From positions 310,001 to 374,000 of the forward strand of contig JACKQF010000002.1 of NCBI GenBank assembly GCA_024232965.1: 64,000 nucleotides of DNA. The letters run 5' to 3'. The notes beneath the pieces are model-generated. The model did no database searches. It saw only the letters and a list, made by a program, of their open reading frames with translations, and was not told the origin of the DNA. Positions 9,797 to 19,147 of this stretch are shown here, piece by piece; position 1 is the first letter of the stretch, and each line of letters begins with the position of its first letter. Source of the DNA: Verrucomicrobiaceae bacterium. GTDB taxonomy: Bacteria > Verrucomicrobiota > Verrucomicrobiia > Verrucomicrobiales > Verrucomicrobiaceae. The position numbers and the translations under genes were made by a program.

Positions 9797-10984
9797 ATGC
9801 CTTTTCCGTCGCGTTTCATCAGACCTCTCAACGCCGTTCTTTTCGCGACGGCAGTTGTCGTGGTCTCAGTTCCTCAGGCTTACGCAAAAATTTATCCTCA
9901 GGCAAAGAAGCTGGCACCGCAGCTCCGCCCACAGGGTCTCACGGCACGTCCCGACCCGAATGGGCTGAAGAAAGCCCAGGACCAAGCCATCAAGATTCTG
10001 AACGCCATGGAAGACAATGCAGCGACGGGTGGACCAGATCCGCGCGGTCTTTTGACGATGGCGTTTGAGTTCCAACCTGGCGTTGGCCCCGTGCATCAGA
10101 CGGCCCTGGCTGGAACACTGATGCAAATGTGGACAGAAGCACGGGGACTCGGACTCTTTGACGAGAACCATAAATTCACGCCCACCATCACGCGTGGTGC
10201 GGATACAGGAAAGAACGTGGTCTTTGAATACATCGTCCCGCTTTCAGTCCTGCCGGATTTCTCCCGGGACATCGCAAACCTTCGCTTGATCGCCCCGAGC
10301 CGCGCCAGGACGGCAGACGATCAGATCACTGAACGCGATAAGGCCTACCAGGCACAATTGAATGCGATCATTCAGGAGACAAACACTCGCGCAGCACAGA
10401 ACGCCTTTTTGAACGGCCCCAAAACGAACGCCCTGGGGCAGACTCAGGAGCAGCAGCTCAGCATCTGGAATCAGGAAGTGAAGAAGGCAGGCGAAATGGC
10501 GAATCAGATGCCCATGATCAAGCTGACCTGCCGCCTGCGGGAAATGGCCACGAGGTCAAATGGCGGGAAGTGGGCGATGGGTGCAGAACTCGTCAATATC
10601 TCCCGCCACCCGACGGAAATCAAAGTGGAGTATGTACTCTTTGGAATTACCGAGGAGCACCGCCGCCACTACGTCATGGGCGAGGGTAGCCAGACGGTGA
10701 AGATGCGCTCAACTCAAGTGGAGAACCTGCTGATGTGGACAGCCAAGAACACGGGACACTTCAAGCCGCGCGCGGACGATCTCGATGGGCTTGGCCCCAA
10801 AGACCCAAAACGCAAGCGTACGGAAGTAAAGTATCGCGGCGCGATTGTGCGGGTCGTACATGCCACGGGAGAAGCCGCCCTCTGGACCTCCGACCCCACC
10901 ATTCTCGAGTATGCTCAGGACCCCGAAAAACTGAAATCCTTGCCGCGCCTCTACCTCGACAAGCCCACTGGAAAGTCCAAGTGA
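9797..10984 (+). CDS. exported protein of unknown function
   Basis: Unrecognised protein of 395 residues. I chose the ATG at 9797 because it begins a clear signal peptide (basic MPFPSRFIRPL, hydrophobic core, cleavage after QAYA); an in-frame ATG at 9761 would put 12 unneeded residues in front. The mature part is soluble and mostly charged, with a Gln/Asn-rich helical stretch near residues 195-230, a segment that may be beta-rich (AELVNISRHPTEIKVEYVLF) and a C-terminal WTSDPTILEYA stretch. Periplasmic location is likely. The next gene follows within 60 bases on the same strand. No catalytic motif is visible. Confidence 0.72.
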   Translation: MPFPSRFIRPLNAVLFATAVVVVSVPQAYAKIYPQAKKLAPQLRPQGLTARPDPNGLKKAQDQAIKILNAMEDNAATGGPDPRGLLTMAFEFQPGVGPVHQTALAGTLMQMWTEARGLGLFDENHKFTPTITRGADTGKNVVFEYIVPLSVLPDFSRDIANLRLIAPSRARTADDQITERDKAYQAQLNAIIQETNTRAAQNAFLNGPKTNALGQTQEQQLSIWNQEVKKAGEMANQMPMIKLTCRLREMATRSNGGKWAMGAELVNISRHPTEIKVEYVLFGITEEHRRHYVMGEGSQTVKMRSTQVENLLMWTAKNTGHFKPRADDLDGLGPKDPKRKRTEVKYRGAIVRVVHATGEAALWTSDPTILEYAQDPEKLKSLPRLYLDKPTGKSK

Positions 10985-11043
10985 AATAACCGCGACTGCG
11001 GTTGCGTTCGCCTCTCTGCACGATTCCATTGGGCTTGCAGCAC

Positions 11044-11397
11044 ATGGCAGACGATCCGACACCTTCACCCTCACTTTTCTCCAGCCTCTGGTCGGAGTTT
11101 CGAGCGGTGTGCAGTTTGTTCTTCGACTTCTCCTTCAAGAAGTTCGTCACGCCCCGCATCGTGCGAACTCTTTACAGCCTGAATCTGATCGGGGCACTGC
11201 TGGGCGCACTGGCCTGGATGGGCAGCGGCTTTCGGGAGAGCTTTCTCTGGGGCATCGTGACGGTGTGCACCGGCCCCATCGCCTTGGTCGTCTATGTGCT
11301 GCTGGCGCGTGTGACCCTGGAGCTCATCATCGCCATCTTCCGCATCGCGGAAAATCTGGAGAAGCAGACGCCACCACGCCAAGACCGTAAGCTCTAG
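11044..11397 (+). CDS. DUF4282-like small membrane protein
   Basis: A 117-residue protein read from the ATG at 11044; an in-frame start at 11002 would overlap the short spacer and adds nothing conserved. The N-terminal half has LFFDFSFKKFVTPRIVRTLY, then two membrane segments near residues 45-62 and 73-95, and the tail RVTLELIIAIFRIAENLEK. This matches the pattern of the DUF4282 family (FDFsF...R.lEli...FRI.EN). Function unknown; inner membrane. The stop overlaps the stop of the convergent cytochrome gene by 4 bases. Confidence 0.72.
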   Translation: MADDPTPSPSLFSSLWSEFRAVCSLFFDFSFKKFVTPRIVRTLYSLNLIGALLGALAWMGSGFRESFLWGIVTVCTGPIALVVYVLLARVTLELIIAIFRIAENLEKQTPPRQDRKL

Positions 11398-13805
11398 CGG
11401 ACCAACTGAAACTCCGGCAGCATCAGAATGGCCCAAAGCAGATCTGCCGTCGCCGTGTTGGGCTCAGCTCCCGTGGCCAGCATCTCCAGGGCAGCGCGTT
11501 CTTCGGCGCTGGGATCTCGGCTCAGGGCGTTCTGGAAAAGATCCGTCACTCGCTGGGACGCATCCGGTTGGGCTGCGTTGATTTTGGCCGCGCCTTGATT
11601 CAGCAGATCGGTCAGCAGTTTTCCATTGGCCAAATCGATCGCCTCCAGCGTGGTAAAAATCGCCGGGCGCGTCGTCACCACCTGCTCCCGATTGGGACGA
11701 CCCAGGGTGCGCATCAGCAAATTGCTCTTCACCAAGGCGGCCCGGATCGGAGCAGTGGTCTCGTTCAGACAACTGGCCAGCGCCACGCGCACCTGCTCTC
11801 CAAACCGCTGATACACGGGCGCGGTGATCTCCACTGCCGGACGCCACATCGTGCCATCGGGAAACTTGGCACGCGAGTCTGGCAACGACTCGGTCCACTC
11901 CCAAGAGGCATCCGTGCCGATAGCAGTGTTGTTACCTTTCGCATCTTGCACCCGCAGCTCTGCCAACAGGCCCGCTGGGTTTGGCGCCTGCCCACCATTC
12001 TTGACAACGATCATGAGGTGATTGATCCCAGCGCGCAGGAGCGGCCCCAGTGGGATAGTTTCAGGCTTCGCCAAATCTCCATCTGCCGCCACTTCCTTGT
12101 TGTTCACCCAGAGACGGTATTCGTTGTCTGCGGTCAAAACCACCGCCGCCCGTTGGCTGCCGCCAGCCAACTTGAAAGAAGTGCGAAAGACAACTTCTTT
12201 GCCTGCAGGTGCCTTGCCAAAATCGGCATCGCTCCAGATCCAGCGAGCGGTGAGCTTCTCGGCAGGTGCCGCGTTCGCCGTAGTCGAGGTGCCACCCCGT
12301 TGCACGACAGCGTCCATTTTGGTTGGCGCCGTGCCGGTCATCTGCCACACAGCATCCATAAACTGCTCTGCCGTCATGCGACGTGCGATTGGGCCTGAGA
12401 AGGTGTAGCGATCACTGGCCATATCTTCCTCCGCGATGGCGCTGACGCTTTGATAGGCCTGGGAGGTGACGATGTGCTCGATGACTTTTTTCAGATCATA
12501 CTTCTGTTCGCGCGTGAAATTAGCCAAGTAGTCGAGCAGAGGCTCGCTCCACGGGCGGGTTCCCATCGCATCCACCGGATGCGCGATGCCGTGCCCCATG
12601 AAGCGATCCCAGAGCCGATTCGCGATCGTGCGGGTGAACCGACCGTTCTCCGGGCTGGTCAACAAATTGGCCATTTGTTTGAGTCGCTCTGGACGCGGTG
12701 CCTCCGGCTCGATCTGTCCCAGCTCGGGAAAAATCCATGCTGCTTTTGCAACACGCCCCTGGGGTTTATCACAGCGGTGTACCTGCAGTTCTTCGTCCGC
12801 AAAGACTGCGGCTAGGTTGTAGCATTCGTCCAGCTTCCAGCGATCGATGAAACTATCGTGACAGGACGCGCACTTCAGATTGATGCCCAAAAATACCTGC
12901 CCGATGTTTTGGGCAAACTGAATCTCCCTCACCTGACTGGCATTCACATTGCCGCGCCACTTGATGCCATTGATGAAACCTTCCGCCTCTGGACCAGGGG
13001 CTACGAGTTCACGCACAAAGCGATCATACGGCACGTTGTCTGCGAGCGAACGGTAAAGCCAAGCCGAGATCTGCTTGCGCCCTCCATCGATGTAACCTGT
13101 GCCCGCGTAATCATTGCGCAGCAGATCATTCCAGAACGTCATCCAGTGCTCCGCATAGGCCTGGCCGTTATCGAGAAGCTCGCGAACCCGCAACGCGCGC
13201 TTGTCGGGTCGAGGATCTGCGACGAAGGCGCGGTATTCTTCGGCGCTCGGCAGCAGGCCGGTAATGTCTAGCGTTACCCGGCGGAGAAAAACCCCATCAC
13301 TGATCGGGGCTGGCCGAGGCACTTTCTTCTCGTCCAGATACGAGTCGATGATGCGATCAATCGGATGATTCCGCCCATCCACAGCCTCAGGCAGGGCGAC
13401 ATCGCGCGGTCGCAGAGGCGGCTCATAGCCTGCCTGATTGAAAGCAAAGCCAGGCTCCCACGGCAGCTTTTCATCGATCCAGGCGCTCAGCACCTTCACT
13501 TCTTCAGCTGTCAGGCGCGGACCTTTGGGCGGCATTTGCTCATCTGGATCCGTGGAGGTGACTAGCTTGATAAAGGCAGATTCCGCCCCTTTCCCTGGTG
13601 TAATGACCGCCCCGTTTTCGCTGCCCTCCAGAAGATCTGCACGTGTGTTAAAGGACAAGCCACCTTTTTTCTTCGCTCCCGTGTGGCACTCCGCGCAATG
13701 CTTCTTCAGAATCGGCACGACCTGATGGGAAAAATCAATGCCCGCCATGACCGGAGCGGCGAAGGCGGTTGCGATGAGGGCGAATGAGCGAGCAACAAAA
13801 CGCAT
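11394..13805 (-). CDS. exported DUF1549/DUF1553 protein with planctomycete-type cytochrome c domain
   Basis: Secreted 803-residue protein of a type expanded in Planctomycetes and Verrucomicrobia. Signal peptide 1-21 (ends PVMA). A PSCyt1-type domain follows with a haem-binding CAECH at residues 37-41 and an MPP motif (QMPPKGPRLT). DUF1549 starts near residue 145 (RIIDSYLDEKKV...LRRVTLDITGLLPS) and carries a second CxxCH (CASCH, near 312). DUF1553 begins near 385 (LTSPENGRFTRTIANRLWDRFMGHG). Between about 525 and 650 a beta-rich segment (VVLTADNEYRLWVNNKEV) interrupts DUF1553; it resembles a carbohydrate-binding jelly roll. Such proteins are usually paired with a DUF1501 gene, which is absent here. 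The biochemical role is unknown. Confidence 0.88.
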   Translation of the reverse strand: MRFVARSFALIATAFAAPVMAGIDFSHQVVPILKKHCAECHTGAKKKGGLSFNTRADLLEGSENGAVITPGKGAESAFIKLVTSTDPDEQMPPKGPRLTAEEVKVLSAWIDEKLPWEPGFAFNQAGYEPPLRPRDVALPEAVDGRNHPIDRIIDSYLDEKKVPRPAPISDGVFLRRVTLDITGLLPSAEEYRAFVADPRPDKRALRVRELLDNGQAYAEHWMTFWNDLLRNDYAGTGYIDGGRKQISAWLYRSLADNVPYDRFVRELVAPGPEAEGFINGIKWRGNVNASQVREIQFAQNIGQVFLGINLKCASCHDSFIDRWKLDECYNLAAVFADEELQVHRCDKPQGRVAKAAWIFPELGQIEPEAPRPERLKQMANLLTSPENGRFTRTIANRLWDRFMGHGIAHPVDAMGTRPWSEPLLDYLANFTREQKYDLKKVIEHIVTSQAYQSVSAIAEEDMASDRYTFSGPIARRMTAEQFMDAVWQMTGTAPTKMDAVVQRGGTSTTANAAPAEKLTARWIWSDADFGKAPAGKEVVFRTSFKLAGGSQRAAVVLTADNEYRLWVNNKEVAADGDLAKPETIPLGPLLRAGINHLMIVVKNGGQAPNPAGLLAELRVQDAKGNNTAIGTDASWEWTESLPDSRAKFPDGTMWRPAVEITAPVYQRFGEQVRVALASCLNETTAPIRAALVKSNLLMRTLGRPNREQVVTTRPAIFTTLEAIDLANGKLLTDLLNQGAAKINAAQPDASQRVTDLFQNALSRDPSAEERAALEMLATGAEPNTATADLLWAILMLPEFQLVR

Positions 13806-13850
13806 GAGTGGTGAACGGGGCAGACTTCGTGGATCTTTTGAGGTGAGGCG

Positions 13851-15059
13851 TTACAGCGCAGTCGTGATCGGCAGAGTTAGCGAGTTTTCGCCCTCGTGAA
13901 TGTCGATCTGCCAATGCTCCGGCCCGGTCGGCGATTGCCGCTCCGTCCGAACGATGCCCGTGTTGGATTTAAGCCCCGGCACATCTGCGGCGGAGTAGGT
14001 GACGATGACGTTGACCTTCCCGATAGGCGGACCGGCGATCGCATCGAGCTTGAACTTACCGTGCATCACTCGGCCACTGGCAACGGGCAATGCGGAATCG
14101 AGCGGCTGAAAGACGACCGCGCCCCAACTGACGTCCACCCCATTGACGCTGACCTTTCCCGATACGCCTGCACGCTTGGCTGGTTTAAAAAATCCCTGAT
14201 TGCGCAACCAATCCCGCAGATGCCCTGGCCAAGTTCCCAGCACGGGATCGCCAAGCTGTAGGCCGACGCCGTGAGGTCCGGGCTTGTATATGTGCATCTC
14301 TGCAGGTACACCATTTTTCCGGCAGGCGAGGTAAAAGCTGACGGCATTCTCTGCGGGCACGACGGTATCTTCGTCGGTCTGGAAAATGAAGGTGGGTGGA
14401 GTCTTGGGGGTAACTTGGAGATTGGTGCTGACGTGTTTTGCCAGCTCGTCGTTGTCATTCGGGCCCAGGAGGTTTTTGCGAGAGCCCTTGTGGCCAAAGT
14501 CGTCGATCATCGAGATGACAGGATAGATCGGCGCAGCGACATCCGGGCGAGCGCTGACCTGATCGATAGCATCGTTGGTCATACCCGCTGGCTTTTCATC
14601 GAACAATGTCTCTGCCATGGATGTGAGGTGGCCACCGGCAGAAAATCCGATGATGCCGATGCGGGTGGGATCGATGCCATACTTCTCTGCATTGGCACGC
14701 ACATGACGGATGGCACGCTGCACATCGATCAACTGGATTGGGTAATGGTAGCCATTGGTACCTAGGCGATAGTGCAGCACAAAGGCGGAGACGCCGAGGC
14801 CGTTGAACCACTTTGCCACCTGCAAGCCTTCATGATCCGCAGCCAATCCGCCGTACCCGCCACCAGGGCACACGACGAAGGCGGCACCGTTGGCCGTCTC
14901 TTTCGGCGCGGACCAGACATCGACGAAAGGTTGATCTTTATCCTCCGTCCCGTTGGCACCCGGCGCGCCGTCGGGCCAAAGCAGGACCTTGGTCGGCTCT
15001 GCGGTGAACGACAAACTAGGAATGAGAAGTGCGGTGAAAAGGACCCAAAGTGGTTTCAT
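13851..15059 (-). CDS. secreted alpha/beta hydrolase (acetyl-esterase/BD-FAE type)
   Basis: Exported 402-residue hydrolase, signal peptide about 1-19 (LIPSLSFTA). The alpha/beta-hydrolase fold is shown by CPGGGYGGLA (oxyanion loop, near residue 65), the nucleophile elbow GIIGFSAGGHLTSMA (Ser in GFSAGG), FIFQTDEDTVVP with the likely catalytic Asp, and the His in GPHGVGL. This pattern is common in xylan/pectin acetyl-esterases of PVC bacteria. The last 110 residues form an extra beta-rich domain (GKVSVNGVDVSWGAVVFQPLD), as in periplasmic carboxypeptidase-like or transthyretin-like folds. A role in polysaccharide deacetylation is an inference from the family. It starts 45 bases downstream of the cytochrome gene, with both on the minus strand. 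Confidence 0.85.
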   Translation of the reverse strand: MKPLWVLFTALLIPSLSFTAEPTKVLLWPDGAPGANGTEDKDQPFVDVWSAPKETANGAAFVVCPGGGYGGLAADHEGLQVAKWFNGLGVSAFVLHYRLGTNGYHYPIQLIDVQRAIRHVRANAEKYGIDPTRIGIIGFSAGGHLTSMAETLFDEKPAGMTNDAIDQVSARPDVAAPIYPVISMIDDFGHKGSRKNLLGPNDNDELAKHVSTNLQVTPKTPPTFIFQTDEDTVVPAENAVSFYLACRKNGVPAEMHIYKPGPHGVGLQLGDPVLGTWPGHLRDWLRNQGFFKPAKRAGVSGKVSVNGVDVSWGAVVFQPLDSALPVASGRVMHGKFKLDAIAGPPIGKVNVIVTYSAADVPGLKSNTGIVRTERQSPTGPEHWQIDIHEGENSLTLPITTAL

Positions 15060-15199
15060 GAGATGTCTTTAACGCAGTGGAGGAGCCTAGTTCTAGCGAC
15101 TGGTTGGAATTGAGTGGGGCCATACGTGCACGCACAAATCCGGTGCAGACTCGTAGAAACCTGTTAATCCTGCGTGCCGTCCACCGTTTGATGCTAACC

Positions 15200-16114
15200 A
15201 TGATCTCCCGTCGTCGCCTTCTATCCACCAGTCTTGGAACTCTGACCGTCTCTGCACTACCAGGGCTTGCCATTGAGCCGATCCAGCGTCCAGGGAAGTC
15301 CCGCATGAACCTGGGTGTCGCTGCCTATAGCTTCCGCGAGTACTTCCAGTGGATGCGCGACAAGGAACAGAAGCCCAAAGAAGGCCACACTCCATGGAGC
15401 ATCATGGACTTTGTGGACTGGTGTGCAGACAACAATGTGCCAGGCGCAGAACTGACCAGTTACTTCTTCCCACCCGACTGCGACGCCGCCTTTTGCAATG
15501 AGGTAAAGCGCCGCGCCTATCTACGGGGAGTTGCGCTGACCGGCACGGCCGTCGGCAACAACTTTGCCCTGCCCAAAGGGGAAAAGCTGAGCGAACAAAT
15601 CGACTACACGAAAAAGTGGATCGACTTTGCAGCGATCATGGGAGCGCCACACATCCGCGTATTCGCGGGCGCCAAGCCCAAGGATCTCAGCGAAGAAGAA
15701 GCGCTGGCCAATTGCCTTGCCGCCTATCAGGAGTGCCTTGCATACGCCGAGGAGAAAGGCGTCTTCCTGGGCCTGGAAAACCACGGTGGCATCGTCGCCG
15801 AACCGGAGAACCTTGTGAAGATGGTCCAGGCCGCGAACAGCAAGTGGGCTGGCATCAACTTCGACAGCGGCAACTTCCACACCGATGATCCGTATGGCGA
15901 CCTCGCCAAAATCGCACCTTACTCTGTGAACGTGCAGCTGAAGATGGACATCGAGCCGAAGGATAAACCCAAGGAAGAAAGCGACATCGCCCGAGTTATT
16001 CAGATCCTTCGCGATGCCAACTACCAAGGTTGGTTCACCCTTGAATACGAACGCAAGGACGATCCGTTCGTCAGCATTCCGCCAATCTTGGAAAAACTGC
16101 GCGGTCTGCTCTAA
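15200..16114 (+). CDS. sugar phosphate isomerase/epimerase-like TIM-barrel protein (Tat-exported)
   Basis: 304 residues from the ATG at 15200 (an ATG at 15191 is 3 codons upstream; longer frames to 15077 overlap the divergent esterase promoter region). The N-terminus ISRRRLLSTSLGTL is a twin-arginine signal. The body is an AP-endonuclease-2/xylose-isomerase-like TIM barrel: GVAAYSFREYF, MGAPHIRVFAGA, FLGLENHGG, GINFDSGNFH, VQLKMDIEPK and WFTLEYE, which provide the acidic and His metal ligands. These families isomerise or epimerise sugars or inositols, with a divalent metal. The substrate is unknown. An MFS transporter follows in the same direction after 105 bases, so uptake and processing of one sugar is possible. 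Confidence 0.85.
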   Translation: MISRRRLLSTSLGTLTVSALPGLAIEPIQRPGKSRMNLGVAAYSFREYFQWMRDKEQKPKEGHTPWSIMDFVDWCADNNVPGAELTSYFFPPDCDAAFCNEVKRRAYLRGVALTGTAVGNNFALPKGEKLSEQIDYTKKWIDFAAIMGAPHIRVFAGAKPKDLSEEEALANCLAAYQECLAYAEEKGVFLGLENHGGIVAEPENLVKMVQAANSKWAGINFDSGNFHTDDPYGDLAKIAPYSVNVQLKMDIEPKDKPKEESDIARVIQILRDANYQGWFTLEYERKDDPFVSIPPILEKLRGLL

Positions 16115-16219
16115 TCGTCAGGATCGCAATCCTCGAGAGTCCAAAGTCCGACGCGCTAAAGGCCACCCAACCATTGTCAAAACCCTTCAATCATCGCCAT
16201 CAACCGCCCAGCCCTTCTC

Positions 16220-17692
16220 ATGAAACTAACCACGACCCACTGGCTCATCATAATCATCGCCAGCATTGGCTTTCTCTTCGATACCTATGAATTGCTCATG
16301 ACGCCATTGGTGGCGGCGCCGGCGATTGCAGAGCTCCTAAAGGTGCCAATGAATAATCCGCTGGTCACCGCCTGGGTGGGTAAGCTGCTTTGGATCGCAG
16401 CGCTGTGTGGGGGGGTCTTTGGTTTGCTGGGCGGCTGGCTGGTGGATCGCTTTGGTCGCAAACGCATCATGGCGGCCAGCATCTTGGTGTATGCCCTGTC
16501 TCCTTTCGCTGCGGCGTACTCGACCTCACTGGGCATGTTCATCTTCTTCCGCAGTACCACCTTTATCGGTGTGTGCGTGGAGTTCGTGGCAGCTATCACG
16601 TGGTTGGCGGAGGTTTTTCAAGACAAGAAGCAGAAGGAGAAGTGGCTGGGAATCACTCAGGCTTTCGCCTCGGTCGGTGGCATCTTGGTCACCGCCGTGA
16701 GCTTTTGGATCAACACACATGCTAAAGATATGCCAGCATGGGGCCTGCCTCAATTGGCCGACCAGACAGTCAGTTCTTGGCGCTTTCTCTTGATGACCGG
16801 CATCCTACCAGCCATCCCCATTGTCCTGCTGCTGCCGTTTGTGCCAGAGAGCCAGATCTGGAAAGATCGTCGTGCTGCCGGAACCCTGAAGCGCCCGAGC
16901 TTCGCCGCACTCTTCGCGCCCGAGCTTCGCCGTGTGACGCTGGTCACCGCCGTCCTCTCTGCCTGCGCTTACGGGATCGCCTTCGGGGCATTGCAGGTCA
17001 CCGTCGCTCGCGTAACTCCCGGCTTGCCGGATCTGAAGGAACAAAGCAAGGTGCTGGTGCCTCTGCGCAAGGCAGCCGATGAATTGAATCTTGAGTTCAA
17101 CAAACCCGAAACGACAACGGAGCGCCGCGCTGAATTGTTGGGCCTGATCAAAGCCAACATGGGCCAGCAAAAGGAACCGCTGGGAGTCGTGAAAACGATG
17201 GGCGACAAAGTTCAGTTCCACCAGGAAATGGGCGGACTGATCGGCCGTATCTCGCTAGCGATTCTGTTGATCGTCGGCATCAGCCGCGTGAGGTTGCTGC
17301 GGGTATTCCAGATCCCTGCGCTGTTCATTATCCCGCTGACGTACTTCTACTTCTTCCAACAGGGCGGTACTGCATTCCTGCTGGCTTATGGACTGTGTGG
17401 ATTGGTGACGGTGGCGCAGTTCAGCTACTTCGGTGAATACCTGCCCAAAGTTTTCCCCATGCACCTGCGCGGTACTGGCGGCAGCTTTGCCACCAATGTT
17501 GGCGGTCGCATGATCGGGACCAGCATGGCCTTTGTGACCGCAAACTTGGTCGCGCCGATGCTGGCGGGCTCAGGACCGCTCCTTCCGCTCCACGTCGCAA
17601 AAGCTGCTGGGATTGTGGGAACAACGATTGCCGTCATCGCTCTGCTCGTCGCCCTCTTGCTGCCTGAGCCGAAAGAAGAAGCCAGCGAGTAG
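16220..17692 (+). CDS. MFS transporter, sugar-type
   Basis: Inner-membrane permease of 490 residues with about 12 predicted membrane segments. The loop 2-3 signature GGWLVDRFGRKRIM is present near residue 75, and loop 6-7 is long and charged. An unusual feature is a soluble stretch of about 70 residues between TM7 and TM8 (LPDLKEQSKVLVPLRKAADE... to KVQFHQEMGG), apparently facing one side of the membrane. The start at ATG 16220 gives the short KLTTTHW N-terminus before TM1. Being downstream of the sugar isomerase-like gene suggests a carbohydrate substrate, but the sequence does not fix it. Confidence 0.87.
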   Translation: MKLTTTHWLIIIIASIGFLFDTYELLMTPLVAAPAIAELLKVPMNNPLVTAWVGKLLWIAALCGGVFGLLGGWLVDRFGRKRIMAASILVYALSPFAAAYSTSLGMFIFFRSTTFIGVCVEFVAAITWLAEVFQDKKQKEKWLGITQAFASVGGILVTAVSFWINTHAKDMPAWGLPQLADQTVSSWRFLLMTGILPAIPIVLLLPFVPESQIWKDRRAAGTLKRPSFAALFAPELRRVTLVTAVLSACAYGIAFGALQVTVARVTPGLPDLKEQSKVLVPLRKAADELNLEFNKPETTTERRAELLGLIKANMGQQKEPLGVVKTMGDKVQFHQEMGGLIGRISLAILLIVGISRVRLLRVFQIPALFIIPLTYFYFFQQGGTAFLLAYGLCGLVTVAQFSYFGEYLPKVFPMHLRGTGGSFATNVGGRMIGTSMAFVTANLVAPMLAGSGPLLPLHVAKAAGIVGTTIAVIALLVALLLPEPKEEASE

Positions 17693-17869
17693 TCCAGTAG
17701 GACGCCGGCTGGCGAGTGAGGTTGGGATTGAGCTCTGGGGTGATGGTGGACGCCGCCAGCAAGCTGGCTTCCCCAAAGCGGAAGCAGAGCTTCGCGCACT
17801 CATTCACTGAGGGCCTTGGCAAGCCCCTCTCCTTGAAGCCTAGGTCTCACAATCGCCGCTGCGAGACGA

Positions 17870-18481
17870 TCACCGCCAGGACACGATATCATCTTTGGTC
17901 AGAAAGACGCCATCTGGTCCCGCACTGTAAACCATCACCTGCGTGGGGAGTTCGGGTGGTGCTTCAGAACGGATTTTGGGATCACTGTTTTTGACGTCGG
18001 GGTTGGGGATGACGTTGTCGTAATCAATGTCCATGATCACTCGATAAGGATTGCCCCAACTGTCATACAGCGACCATTTGCCATCGCCAGCGTCAATCAG
18101 TCCGCCGCGATTGTTCATCCCGATTGGCGCATCAAGGGTTCGAATCTCTTTGGGATTCAAGTCCCCCACGGGGATCCCCATCAGAATCGTCACCAGCGGA
18201 TTCGTAGCATCGGTGGGGATGGGGGTTTCCGTGGCTCCTGGCGAGACGGGAAAGGAGTTGTAGTCCGTTTGATAATTTCCGATCGCGGTCTTGATCTGCA
18301 TCACCTGTCCCTGAATTCGAGGATGGTGCCGGGAAATGTTCATGGAGCGCCGGACCTGAAGCCCCAGCACAAACACCCCACCCAACGCAAGGGCACCCAT
18401 CACCCAGAAAATCCGCCGGACCTTCGGGGGCCTCCCCCTCGGTTTCGGAGGCATCACCTCAGGATCGGATTCGTTCTGCAT
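17870..18481 (-). CDS. type II secretion pseudopilin-like protein lacking the prepilin signal
   Basis: 203 residues from the ATG at 18481; an upstream GTG at 18505 lies inside the terminator of the preceding gene and was not chosen. The C-terminal 160 residues closely follow the neighbouring prepilin (shared IKTAIGNYQTDYN, NLNPKEIR, DAPIG-NNRGGLI, DSW-NPY-VIMD-DYDNV, PTQV and a final DDIVSWR). The N-terminus has diverged: instead of the G-FTLIE cleavage motif there is a proline/basic run (PPKPRGRPPKVRR) and a single hydrophobic helix. It should therefore sit in the inner membrane as a type II anchored protein and could not be cut by prepilin peptidase. A tandem duplication followed by change of the N-terminus is the simplest explanation. 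Confidence 0.8.
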   Translation of the reverse strand: MQNESDPEVMPPKPRGRPPKVRRIFWVMGALALGGVFVLGLQVRRSMNISRHHPRIQGQVMQIKTAIGNYQTDYNSFPVSPGATETPIPTDATNPLVTILMGIPVGDLNPKEIRTLDAPIGMNNRGGLIDAGDGKWSLYDSWGNPYRVIMDIDYDNVIPNPDVKNSDPKIRSEAPPELPTQVMVYSAGPDGVFLTKDDIVSWR

Positions 18482-18487
18482 ACGGAG

Positions 18488-18526
18488 ATAAAAAAAGCGC
18501 GTCACGCTGATGGGCGATGACGCGCT
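18488..18526 (-). terminator. Rho-independent terminator between the two prepilin-like genes
   Basis: Perfect 9-bp stem AGCGCGTCA/TGACGCGCT (18496-18504 with 18518-18526) and a 13-base loop. On the minus strand it is followed by a run of T (18488-18496 read as A on the plus strand). It lies 24 bases after the stop of the prepilin gene and ends just before the ATG of the second gene. Confidence 0.8.
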
Positions 18527-18550
18527 GGGTGAGACTTGTGGAGGTAGAAG

Positions 18551-19147
18551 TTATCTCCAGGACACGATGTCGTCCCGAGTACCTTGCTCACCATCCTGGC
18601 CGTAACAATAGACCGCCACCTGAGTGGGAAGCTGTGGAGGGGCGCCGGAGGAAACGTTTTGGTCCTCGTTGGAGAGGTCAGGATTGTCGATCACGTTGTC
18701 GTAATTCGCATCCATGATGACGCTGTACGGATTCGCCCAGCTATCCACCAAAGACCAAGAAGCACCGGTGCTGATCAGACCACCGCGATTGTTCTTGCCG
18801 ATAGGCGCATCCAAAAAGCGGATCTCCTTGGGATTCAGGTTGCTCTGGTTTTGACCAATAAGGACGGCGGTCAGGTCGCTGGTATCGTCTGTGAGGATTG
18901 GAGTCTCGCTGGTGCCACCAGACAGAGGGAACTTGTTGTAATCGGTTTGGTAATTTCCGATGGCTGTCTTGATGCCCATCACCATGGCTTGCGCGCGGAC
19001 CTTGTAAGCGCGTTGCATGACGGACTGCGCGACTGGGAAGGCCAGGGAAGCAAGGATGGCGATGATGCTGATGACGACGAGGATTTCAATCAAGGTGAAA
19101 CCGCGTCGGAGCTCGGCATGTTGTTTTGGCTTGTGGTGGGTGTTCAT
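18551..19147 (-). CDS. prepilin-type (type II secretion GspG-like) protein
   Basis: 198-residue pseudopilin. Residues 14-40 hold a standard class III signal: RRG followed by FTLIEILVVISIIAILASLAF, cleaved by prepilin peptidase between G and F, with Glu at +5. The globular part has the GIKTAIGNYQTDYNKFP motif of GspG-like major pseudopilins, and the PIGKNNRGGLIS block with Trp/Tyr-rich surroundings seen in verrucomicrobial members. It should assemble into a short periplasmic pseudopilus or pilus-like fibre. No other type II secretion genes are in the window. Followed by a clear terminator and a paralogue. Confidence 0.87.
   Translation of the reverse strand: MNTHHKPKQHAELRRGFTLIEILVVISIIAILASLAFPVAQSVMQRAYKVRAQAMVMGIKTAIGNYQTDYNKFPLSGGTSETPILTDDTSDLTAVLIGQNQSNLNPKEIRFLDAPIGKNNRGGLISTGASWSLVDSWANPYSVIMDANYDNVIDNPDLSNEDQNVSSGAPPQLPTQVAVYCYGQDGEQGTRDDIVSWR

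Noticed and set aside
18130..18150. tRNA T-loop-like GGGTTCGAATC
   Set aside because: It lies in a well-supported prepilin-like coding region and no cloverleaf can be built around it.
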